Both the position numbers and the translations under genes were made by a program. From positions 62,001-126,000 of the forward strand of contig PAZF01000017.1 in assembly GCA_002715505.1 (NCBI GenBank): a stretch of DNA of 64,000 nucleotides, written 5' to 3'. Of this stretch, positions 52,410-62,112 are shown piece by piece. The first letter of the stretch is position 1. Every line of letters begins with the position of its first letter. This DNA is from Candidatus Pelagibacterales bacterium. GTDB lineage: Bacteria; Pseudomonadota; Alphaproteobacteria; TMED109. Below the pieces are notes generated by a model. That model did not search any database, was not told the DNA's origin, and saw nothing but the letters and a program-made list of their open reading frames with translations.

Positions 52410-52609
52410 ATTTCACCTTGTAATTGTAATTAATATTAACATACGAAAGTTTAAAATGAAAAACAATCTCAATTTATAAAAAATATATAGAAATGTTTCA
52501 TAGTATATGTTAGCAATAATTATTAAAAAATTTTAAATTTTTAAAATAATTAGAGTGAATTTTAGTATATTTACTCTATATAATTACTGTAATTTGAAAA
52601 AAGGTAAAA
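52410..52609. promoter_or_regulatory. Divergent promoter region between subunit IV and ctaC
   Basis: About 200 bases of almost pure A/T with no gene. A perfect TATAAT at 52579-52584, 25 bases before the ctaC start, could be its -10 box; no good -35 lies at the right distance (best TGAATT, 52556-52561). AAAAAGG at 52598-52604 is the ctaC ribosome site. A run of A and T tracts at 52523-52546 may bend the DNA. A minus-strand promoter for subunit IV is expected but not identified. Confidence 0.4.
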
Positions 52610-55089
<2,480 letters not shown>

Positions 55090-55110
55090 ACAGTAATACT
55101 ATCTGATATA

Positions 55111-56025
55111 ATGCTTAAAACAGTACCTGATAGAAGACTAAAGGAGCAAGTAGAATTTAGTTCGATTGGAGCATACTTTTCATTGCTTAAACCAAGGGTT
55201 ATGTCTTTGGCTATATTTACAGCTCTTTGTGGTCAAATTTTAGCTTTAAAATTTAATCATATGCATCCTATATTGTTTTTAATTTCTTTGCTAAGTATAG
55301 CAATTGGTGCTGGAGCAGCTGGATGTATTAATATGTGGTATGATAAAGATATTGACGCCAAAATGAAGAGAACAAAGACTCGTCCTATACCTTCAGGTAT
55401 TATTAATGCTGATGAAGCTCTGGGTTTAGGGATAGTATTAAGTATATTATCAGTAGTTCTATTGGGATTAGCATCTAATTTGTTGGCAAGCTTATTATTA
55501 GCAAGTTCTATACTTTTTTATGTTTTTATTTATACAATTTGGCTAAAAAGAAGAACTTATTACAATATTGTAATAGGAGGAGCAGCAGGGGCCTTGCCAC
55601 CGGTTATTGGATGGGTGTCGGTAACTAATGATATTAGTTTTTTTCCAATTATTTTGTTTCTAATAATTTTTATATGGACACCACCTCATTTCTGGGCTCT
55701 TTCACTTTTTTCAGAAAATGATTACAAGCAAGCAGGAATACCTATGCTACCAAATGTATTAGGAAAAATAATCACTAAAAGAAGCATTGTTAAATATTCT
55801 TATTATTTATATATAATTTCATTTTTTCCATATTTATTTAATTTTACTGGTGAATTATATTTATTAGTAGCATTAGTGCTAAATACTTATTTTCTTTATT
55901 TGGCTTATATTTTAAAAACTAATGATAATAAAACTTCCAAAAAGTTATTTAAATTTTCTATAATTTATTTATTTTTAATTTTTATTACACTAATTGTAGA
56001 TAATTTTATAAATTTTTATTTATAG
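55111..56025 (+). CDS. ctaB: Protoheme IX farnesyltransferase (heme O synthase)
   Basis: 304 residues, UbiA-type prenyltransferase with about nine membrane helices. Attaches farnesyl to heme b to give heme o, the precursor of heme a. Motifs: LLKPRVMSLAIFTALCGQ, the Asp-rich NMWYDKDIDAKMKRTKTRPIPSG, VIGGAAGALPPVIGWVSV, FIWTPPHFWALSLF and the second metal site NDYKQAGIPMLPNV. It follows ctaD by 21 bases. Confidence 0.96.
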   Translation: MLKTVPDRRLKEQVEFSSIGAYFSLLKPRVMSLAIFTALCGQILALKFNHMHPILFLISLLSIAIGAGAAGCINMWYDKDIDAKMKRTKTRPIPSGIINADEALGLGIVLSILSVVLLGLASNLLASLLLASSILFYVFIYTIWLKRRTYYNIVIGGAAGALPPVIGWVSVTNDISFFPIILFLIIFIWTPPHFWALSLFSENDYKQAGIPMLPNVLGKIITKRSIVKYSYYLYIISFFPYLFNFTGELYLLVALVLNTYFLYLAYILKTNDNKTSKKLFKFSIIYLFLIFITLIVDNFINFYL

Positions 56026-56037
56026 TATTGATTTAAA

Positions 56038-56127
56038 GTGAAAAAAAAATATTTAATTGCATTATTAATAATATTATTAGTAATTATAATTTATATAGTA
56101 ACTATACTGAAAATGTCTGGATTATGA
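56038..56127 (+). CDS. CtaF-like oxidase-associated micro-protein (29 residues)
   Basis: GTG-started frame of 29 codons filling the gap between ctaB and ctaG and ending in an ATGA overlap with ctaG. The product is a basic start followed by one membrane helix and a short tail (IYIVTILKMSGL). The VTIxKM tail after a single helix is like the small CtaF/CoxF proteins that occupy this same slot in other Alphaproteobacteria, where they are usually longer. No strong ribosome site. Place, overlap and motif support it; function is unproven. Confidence 0.6.
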   Translation: MKKKYLIALLIILLVIIIYIVTILKMSGL

Positions 56128-56681
56128 AAAAAGTTAAAAATAAAAAAAATAAAAGTCTAGCAATTTTAATATTTGTAATACCCTCAGCTATGTTTCTTTT
56201 ATCTTTTGCATCAGTACCTTTATATAACTTGTTTTGTAAAGTAACTGGTTATGGAGGCACTACTCAAGAGTCTTCTTCTCCATCTGAAATTATCTTAGAT
56301 CAAAAAATAAAGGTAAGGTTTAATGCGGATAGAGAAAGAAATTTAGGTGTTTATTTTCAACCTGAAAAAAGATCAATTATTACTAAGCTAGGAAAAACTA
56401 ATTCTGTAGAATATAAAGTTTCTAATAAGACTAAAAAAGCAATTCAAGCAATCGCTTCCTATAATGTTACCCCACAAAAGGCCGGCATTTATTTTAACAA
56501 GTTAGACTGCTTTTGTTATGAAGAAAATACCATACTTCCTGGTGAAACAATTTCTTTACCAGTAACTTTTTTTATCAGCCCTGATTTATATAAAGACCCT
56601 AATACTAAGGAAATAAAGTCCATTACCCTTAGTTATACTTTTTTTAATACAGATAATATTAATGTTAGAAATTTTAAATAA
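56124..56681 (+). CDS. ctaG: Cytochrome c oxidase assembly protein CtaG (Cox11)
   Basis: 185 residues. One N-terminal membrane helix and a periplasmic immunoglobulin-like domain that delivers copper to CuB of subunit I. FASVPLYNLFCKVTGYGGTTQ is the family hallmark (Cys38), and the copper-binding CFC motif is at 129-131 (LDCFCYEENTILPGE), where most relatives have CFCF-Q. It overlaps the 29-codon gene and is followed 37 bases later by ctaE. Confidence 0.96.
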   Translation: MKKVKNKKNKSLAILIFVIPSAMFLLSFASVPLYNLFCKVTGYGGTTQESSSPSEIILDQKIKVRFNADRERNLGVYFQPEKRSIITKLGKTNSVEYKVSNKTKKAIQAIASYNVTPQKAGIYFNKLDCFCYEENTILPGETISLPVTFFISPDLYKDPNTKEIKSITLSYTFFNTDNINVRNFK

Positions 56682-56718
56682 GCTAGACTATAATAAATTA
56701 AATAGAGGTTAAAATAAT

Positions 56719-57540
56719 ATGTCAAATTCAAAACAGTCGCATCCTTATCATTTAGTTGAGCCTAGTCCATGGCCGCTTCTAGGGTCTATTTCTGCGCTAG
56801 TTCTAGCTGTTGGTGCTATAATGTTCATGCATAAAGTAAATTATGGTTCATGGATATTTGGATTAGGAGGTTTTTTTGTTATTCTTACTATGTTCGGATG
56901 GTGGAGAGACGTAATTAGGGAGGCAGAGCACGAAGGTCATCACAATGCTTTTGTATTAATAGGTTTAAGGTATGGCATGGCATTGTTTATAGCTTCAGAA
57001 GTTATGTTTTTTGTAGCGTGGTTTTGGGCATTTTTTGATGCCAGTATATTTGCTGATGAGGCCATACAGTATAGTAGAGTAACTTTTACTGGAGGAGTTT
57101 GGCCTCCTAAAGGGGTAGAGACATTTGATCCTTTTCATTTACCACTTTTAAATACTGTCATATTATTAACATCTGGTACTACATGTACCTGGGCACACCA
57201 TGCTTTATTAGAAGGTAAAAGAAACTCAGTTATTTGGGGCTTAGTAGCAACTATAGCATTGGGAATATTATTTAGTTTTGTACAGGCCTATGAGTACGGG
57301 CATGCTAAGTTTGCTTTTGGTGATGGTATCTACAGTTCCACTTTTTTTATGGCAACAGGTTTCCATGGATTCCACGTTTTAGTTGGGACTATTTTTCTGA
57401 CAATCATACTATTTAGAACATTAGCAGGACACTTTAAGCCAGAACATCATTTTGGATTTGAAGCTGCTGCTTGGTATTGGCATTTTGTTGATGTAGTATG
57501 GTTGTTTTTATTTTTCTCAATTTATTGGTGGGGAGGATAA
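56719..57540 (+). CDS. ctaE: Cytochrome c oxidase subunit III
   Basis: 273 residues, seven membrane helices. Motifs: HPYHLVEPSPWPLLGS, GWWRDVIREAEHEGHH, RYGMALFIASEVMFFVAWFWAFFDAS, WPPKGVETFDPFHLPLLNT, FHGFHVLVGTIFL and the terminal AAWYWHFVDVVWLFLFFSIYWWGG. It stabilises subunit I and proton uptake. The final GGGAGG codons of this gene double as a ribosome site for the next frame. Confidence 0.97.
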   Translation: MSNSKQSHPYHLVEPSPWPLLGSISALVLAVGAIMFMHKVNYGSWIFGLGGFFVILTMFGWWRDVIREAEHEGHHNAFVLIGLRYGMALFIASEVMFFVAWFWAFFDASIFADEAIQYSRVTFTGGVWPPKGVETFDPFHLPLLNTVILLTSGTTCTWAHHALLEGKRNSVIWGLVATIALGILFSFVQAYEYGHAKFAFGDGIYSSTFFMATGFHGFHVLVGTIFLTIILFRTLAGHFKPEHHFGFEAAAWYWHFVDVVWLFLFFSIYWWGG

Positions 57541-57541
57541 A

Positions 57542-57901
57542 ATAGAAGGTAGATGGTGGGGCCAATTTCTTATTCCTCCATTCAGTAATTGCCCAAAATG
57601 TTCTCAAGGAAAAATTTTTAAGGGACTAGTTACACTAAATAAAAGCTGCAAAATTTGTAAAACTAATTTTAGAACAAATAGAATAGGTGATGGAGCAATC
57701 TGGGTAGCAACATTTTCATTGTGTATAGTTTGCGTTCCATTAGCTTACTATATAGATATTAATTTTCAATTTAACTTATTACAGCTAACTTTAATTATGG
57801 TAATTATTATATTAATACTAAACATTTTTGTATTAAGAATAAGCAAATACTTTTTTATAATAAAATTAATAAAAATAGATGAGATAAAAAAAATAAAATG
57901 A
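57542..57901 (+). CDS. DUF983 family protein, start codon non-canonical
   Basis: About 119 residues. Two zinc-ribbon-like Cys pairs (NCPKCSQGKIF and SCKICKTNF), then GDGAIWV and two membrane helices, the DUF983 layout found in oxidase operons. The frame is open from 57497 (after a stop at 57494-57496) but contains no ATG, GTG, TTG or CTG before the Cys pairs; only ATT (57524) and ATA (57542) occur. ATA lies five bases after GGGAGG. An ATG at 57553 is out of frame and would be restored by losing one G of GGGG at 57558-57561, so a sequence error is the alternative. It ends in an ATGA overlap with the SURF1 gene. Confidence 0.7.
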   Translation: MEGRWWGQFLIPPFSNCPKCSQGKIFKGLVTLNKSCKICKTNFRTNRIGDGAIWVATFSLCIVCVPLAYYIDINFQFNLLQLTLIMVIIILILNIFVLRISKYFFIIKLIKIDEIKKIK

Positions 57902-58551
57902 AAAATCAAATTTCAATTTACTTAGTATTTTCCTGTGCTTTTTTTATTTTGCTTTGCTTGAGTGTTTGGCAATTTAATAAACACAAAATTAAAAGTTATA
58001 ATAAAAATTTACTTTCTAGCAAAATAAATCAAAAAGCAAAGGAAATTGAGTCACTTAATATAAATATTGAAAATATGGAAATAATAAATATTAAAGGAAC
58101 TATACAGGAAAAAAAATCATTATATTTTGAACCTAGGACATATAAAGGAAAAATAGGCTATCACAAATTAGTACCCCTAAAAGTAGGAAAAAAACACATA
58201 TTAGTAAATAGGGGATTTACTACAGAAAAAAAGCAAATATTTTCAAATAAAAATAAAATTGAAAAAATCAATGGCTTAATTATTAAATTTCCTAAACGTA
58301 ACTTTTTTGAACTTGAAAATGATGTTATAAATAACAAATGGTACAGTTTAAACTTAGAAGAAATATCTAATTTTTTAAATATCACATTGGAACCATTTTT
58401 GATTTATGAAATGAATAATTCTTCTAATAAATTAATTAACGTTAGACCAAATACCATTTCTAATATTAATCATTTAAATTATTCTTTAACCTGGTTTTTG
58501 CTGGCTCTTACTTTATCCATTATATTAGTAATATTTGTTAGGAAATCTTGA
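57898..58551 (+). CDS. SURF1 family oxidase assembly protein
   Basis: 217 residues with a membrane helix at each end and a periplasmic domain between. Family points: LSVWQFNKHKIK at the start, IKGTIQEKKSLYFEPRTYKGKIGYHKLVPL in the middle, ILVNRGFT, and the C-terminal helix with NHLNYSLTWFLLALTLSIILVI. SURF1 helps insert or present heme a to subunit I. It lies between the DUF983 gene and ctaA. Confidence 0.92.
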   Translation: MKNQISIYLVFSCAFFILLCLSVWQFNKHKIKSYNKNLLSSKINQKAKEIESLNINIENMEIINIKGTIQEKKSLYFEPRTYKGKIGYHKLVPLKVGKKHILVNRGFTTEKKQIFSNKNKIEKINGLIIKFPKRNFFELENDVINNKWYSLNLEEISNFLNITLEPFLIYEMNNSSNKLINVRPNTISNINHLNYSLTWFLLALTLSIILVIFVRKS

Positions 58552-58552
58552 A

Positions 58553-59485
58553 ATGCTAAAAAATTATTCATTAATTATTAAAGCGACATCTAGCTTTTTA
58601 CTATTTACAATAATTATACAGATCCTCTTAGGGGCATGGGTTAGATTGACTGGTTCAGGGATGTCTTGTCCTGATTGGCCTTTGTGCTACGGATTCTTTT
58701 TTCCAAGCTATGAAAAAATAAATGCACTGGGAATAACTGAATATACTTACTTTCAAATTTTTTTAGAATGGATACATAGAGCTAATGCTGCTTTTATAAT
58801 AGGGCCAATAACAATAATATTGTTTCTATACCTAATTTTTAATGCGAAAGTAGAAAAAAAAATAAAAAAATATTCCTATTACCTAATTATTTTGTTAGGA
58901 ATACAAGGTCTATTAGGAGGTCTAACTGTTATAAAATCTAATATACCTTGGTCTGTAGCAATTCATCTTGCCAGCGCATTTTTGTTATTTTATATAGTTT
59001 TAAATATATTTTTATTAACCTTTGATGATAGCAAGCACAAGATCATTGTTACAAAATTTTTAAAAAATTTATGCTACATTACTTTATGTTTAGCATTAAT
59101 AACAGCATGTGCTGGTGCGTTTACATCAAAGTATGGAGCATCTCTATCTTGTTCAAGTTGGCCATCATGCAATGAAAAATTTTTTCCGAATATTTCTGAC
59201 CAATTTGAAATAATTCATTTTACACACAGAGTGCTCGCATTTTGTTTGGTAACTTTAATTCTTTATGTGCTTTTCAGACTAAAAAATTCTTTCAAACACT
59301 TACCTTATAGGAGCAAGGTTGCATATATTCTAATACCTGTAATAATTTTTTTACAAATTATTATAGGGGCATCCTTAATAGTTTTTGAAATCCCTATTTG
59401 GATGGGTATATTCCATCAATTTATGGGGTTACTATTATTTGCTAGTATTACTATTATGCTATCTAATCTAAAAGAAAAAAGTTAA
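58553..59485 (+). CDS. ctaA: Heme A synthase CtaA (Cox15 type)
   Basis: 310 residues from the ATG at 58553, two bases after the SURF1 stop with AGGAAA seven bases ahead; a TTG at 58535 overlapping SURF1 is less likely. Eight membrane helices in two similar halves. Heme-ligand His residues appear in EWIHRANA, AIHLASAF, HFTHRVLAF and IFHQFMGL; VRLTGSGMSCPDWPLCYG and SKYGASLSCSSWPSCN are the paired Cys loops. Oxidises heme o to heme a. With ctaB it completes heme a supply for the oxidase. Confidence 0.95.
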   Translation: MLKNYSLIIKATSSFLLFTIIIQILLGAWVRLTGSGMSCPDWPLCYGFFFPSYEKINALGITEYTYFQIFLEWIHRANAAFIIGPITIILFLYLIFNAKVEKKIKKYSYYLIILLGIQGLLGGLTVIKSNIPWSVAIHLASAFLLFYIVLNIFLLTFDDSKHKIIVTKFLKNLCYITLCLALITACAGAFTSKYGASLSCSSWPSCNEKFFPNISDQFEIIHFTHRVLAFCLVTLILYVLFRLKNSFKHLPYRSKVAYILIPVIIFLQIIIGASLIVFEIPIWMGIFHQFMGLLLFASITIMLSNLKEKS

Positions 59486-59487
59486 TT

Positions 59488-60885
59488 ATGAAGTTTGTTA
59501 GTACTAGAAATAACAAAAAAATATTTGGTTTCAAAGACGTATCATTGCAAGGATTATCTAAAGATGGTGGTTTATATCTTCCTTTAGAATGGAATTTAGA
59601 TAATTTTAAATATAGTAAAAAAGATATTAACTTTGAAAATATATCTTACGAAGTAATTAAAAATTTTATAGGAAATGATCTAAGCCAAAATCAATTGAAA
59701 GAAATTATAAAATCTAGCTACAGTAATTTTTCTAACAAAGAAATTACTCCATTAAGAAAAATTGAATCTAATCATTGGCTATTAGAATTATTTCACGGGC
59801 CTACTTTAGCTTTTAAGGATGTTGCACTACAATTTTTAGGAAATTTATTTAATTTTTTCTTACAACAAAATAATAATAACTTAAATATTATAGGTGCAAC
59901 CTCTGGAGATACTGGGTCTGCTGCTATAGAAGCAGTAAAAAAAAATAAAAATATAAATATTTTCATATTACATCCTTTAAATAGAGTATCTAATTTTCAA
60001 AGAAGACAAATGACTACAGTAAAATCAAGTAATGTATTTAATATTGCTGTAAAAGGTACATTTGACGATTGTCAAGATATAGTAAAAAGGCTTTTTAAAG
60101 ATAGAGATAGTAAAGGAAAAAAGTTTGCTTCTATTAATTCTATAAACTGGTCAAGAATAATGGCACAAGTTACTTATTATATTTTTGCTTACTCAAAACT
60201 TAACAGCATTTTTGAGAATAAAAAAATAGCTTTTTCTGTTCCTACAGGAAACTTTGGTGATGCATATGCAGGTTATATAGCTAAAAGTAAGTTTAACATT
60301 CCAATTAAAAAAATAATAGTCGCTACAAATGAGAATGATATTTTGTATCGTTTTTTTAGAACTGGAGAGTATAAAAAAAGCTCAGTAAAAGCAACTAACT
60401 CTCCTTCTATGGATATTCAAGTAGCAAGTAATTTTGAAAGATTATTATATGATTTGCTTAGTCAGAATAGTAGTAAAGTCTCAGAAGCAATGACAGAATT
60501 CAATATCAATAATAATTTTTTTATAAAACATAAAGATAAAAATAAAATACTTAATTCCTTTACATCTTACAGTATATCTGAAAAAAGCACCTTAGAAGTA
60601 ATTAAAAGTGTTTACAAAAAATATAAAATTATTTTAGATCCACATACCGCTGTAGGATTCGCGGCATCTAACGAGTATTTAAAAAACAATAGACAGGATA
60701 TCGTAATTTCACTGGCCACAGCGCATCCTGCAAAATTTTCAGAAGCTGTTTTGAATGCAATAAATAAATCCCCTGAATTACCTTCAGTATATAAAAATAT
60801 TTTTGACTTAGAAGAAAAATTTAAGCTAATAGATAATAATTATGAAAAAATCAAAGGCTACATATTTAAAAATTCATTAATTTAA
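59488..60885 (+). CDS. thrC: Threonine synthase
   Basis: 465 residues, PLP enzyme converting O-phosphohomoserine to threonine. PLP lysine is Lys110 in HGPTLAFKDVALQFLG; GATSGDTGSAAIEA binds the phosphate; VPTGNFGDAYAGYIA and DPHTAVGFAAS follow. The long bacterial/fungal form is indicated by the N-terminal FVSTRNN...GLSKDGGLYLP. It starts two bases after ctaA. thrC near the oxidase assembly genes is common in Alphaproteobacteria; the M16 peptidase gene often found next to it is absent here. Confidence 0.96.
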   Translation: MKFVSTRNNKKIFGFKDVSLQGLSKDGGLYLPLEWNLDNFKYSKKDINFENISYEVIKNFIGNDLSQNQLKEIIKSSYSNFSNKEITPLRKIESNHWLLELFHGPTLAFKDVALQFLGNLFNFFLQQNNNNLNIIGATSGDTGSAAIEAVKKNKNINIFILHPLNRVSNFQRRQMTTVKSSNVFNIAVKGTFDDCQDIVKRLFKDRDSKGKKFASINSINWSRIMAQVTYYIFAYSKLNSIFENKKIAFSVPTGNFGDAYAGYIAKSKFNIPIKKIIVATNENDILYRFFRTGEYKKSSVKATNSPSMDIQVASNFERLLYDLLSQNSSKVSEAMTEFNINNNFFIKHKDKNKILNSFTSYSISEKSTLEVIKSVYKKYKIILDPHTAVGFAASNEYLKNNRQDIVISLATAHPAKFSEAVLNAINKSPELPSVYKNIFDLEEKFKLIDNNYEKIKGYIFKNSLI

Positions 60886-60893
60886 GGTTCATA

Positions 60894-61508
60894 ATGAAGA
60901 AACTAGTAATTGCATTACAATCTCTTTTTTCTAGAAAAAGATTAATGGGAAAAAGAGTTTTTCTTAGGCCTCCTAAGAGGCGAGATGCTATAAAGTGGCA
61001 AAAACTAAGGCTGTCTTCAAAAAGCTTTTTATCTCCTTGGGAGCCTAAATGGGATGCAAGCTCCTGTTCCAGAAGATCTTTTATGAGGTATTTAAAAAAT
61101 TCAAGTTATTTAGCAAATATTGATAGGTCTTATTCTTTTCTAATTTTTAAGGAAGACGATAAAGAATTAATAGGAGGTATAAACGTTTTTAATGTTAGAA
61201 GGGGAGTTTCTCAAAGCTCATCTATAGGGTACTGGGTAGGAAAACGACATTCTAGAAAAGGGTATATGTATGAAGCTTTGAAAATACTTTTACCGTCTTT
61301 GTTTATAGATCTTAGACTTCATAGAATAGAGGCAGCAGTATTAAAGCATAACAAACCTAGCAGAAAATTATTAGAAAAAGTAGGGTTTACAGAGGAAGGT
61401 ATTTGCAGGTCTTATTTAAAAATAGATGGAAAATGGCAAGACCATGTAATGTATAGCTTAATAAAAAAAGAGTATGAAGAAAACTCAGGCCGAACCCGAG
61501 TAATTTGA
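60894..61508 (+). CDS. GNAT acetyltransferase, RimJ-like
   Basis: 204 residues. A single GNAT domain: KRVFLRPPKRRDAIKWQKLR at the start, LIGGINVFNV, SSIGYWVGKRHSRKGYMYEALK with the acetyl-CoA pyrophosphate loop, LHRIEAAVLKHNKPSRKLLEKVGF and a final EGICRSYLKIDGKWQDHVMYSL. This is the pattern of RimJ/RimL N-alpha-acetyltransferases acting on ribosomal proteins, though substrates vary. Its last 24 bases overlap the convergent UPF0301 gene. Confidence 0.88.
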   Translation: MKKLVIALQSLFSRKRLMGKRVFLRPPKRRDAIKWQKLRLSSKSFLSPWEPKWDASSCSRRSFMRYLKNSSYLANIDRSYSFLIFKEDDKELIGGINVFNVRRGVSQSSSIGYWVGKRHSRKGYMYEALKILLPSLFIDLRLHRIEAAVLKHNKPSRKLLEKVGFTEEGICRSYLKIDGKWQDHVMYSLIKKEYEENSGRTRVI

Positions 61509-62084
61509 AAATTTAAAGTGCTGTAAATGTTGTTCTTCTATTCCAATACTTTTTAAGGCATTTTTCCATTTTAGCCTATAATTTTTAGAAAAAAGTATTT
61601 TTTTATTCATATTTGCTACTAACCAAGAATTCTGTTTTAACTCTTCTGCTAACTGATTGCTATACCATCCAGCATACCCTATTACTACAATAAACTTAGA
61701 AGGACCATTCCCTGTAGATAAATCATTTAAAATTCTTGAATTACTTGATAAAACTAGATTATTCTTTAAGAAAGTCTTTTCTTCTGGTGTTTCATAATCA
61801 TTGGTATGCAGTATAAAACCCTTATTAAATTCTACAGGTCCCCCATAATGTATAGGATATTCACTATTTGTTGGTTTTTTTATTTTGGAAAAGTTATTGA
61901 AAAAACTTTCTAAATCTAAATTTAGTGCTGGTTTATTTACTATAATTCCCATCGATCCTTCAGTATCATCTGAAATCATATAAATTAAAGCTTCAGAAAA
62001 TCTAGAATCAAGCATATTTGGTGAGGCAATTAAAAACTTTCCTTCCAGAGAAAAATAATTATTATTTTTATTTTTACTTATCAT
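61485..62084 (-). CDS. UPF0301/YqgE (AlgH) family protein
   Basis: 199 residues. Family signature is plain: LEGKFLIASPNMLDSRFSEALIYMISDDTEGSMGIIVNKP, then YGGPVEFNKGFILHTNDY, LSTGNGPSKFIVVIGYAGWYSNQLAEELKQNSWLV. The function of this cytosolic family is not settled; a regulatory role was proposed for AlgH. It is divergent from the DsbD-like gene with a 28-base gap and convergent with rimJ. Confidence 0.92.
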   Translation of the reverse strand: MISKNKNNNYFSLEGKFLIASPNMLDSRFSEALIYMISDDTEGSMGIIVNKPALNLDLESFFNNFSKIKKPTNSEYPIHYGGPVEFNKGFILHTNDYETPEEKTFLKNNLVLSSNSRILNDLSTGNGPSKFIVVIGYAGWYSNQLAEELKQNSWLVANMNKKILFSKNYRLKWKNALKSIGIEEQHLQHFKFSNYSGSA

Positions 62085-62112
62085 TTCACTATATTAAATT
62101 ATAATTATAATA

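Noticed and set aside
52521-52546. A/T palindrome-like tract upstream of ctaC
   Set aside because: Alternating A and T runs in this genome give many such near-palindromes; no mirrored GC bases to support a site.
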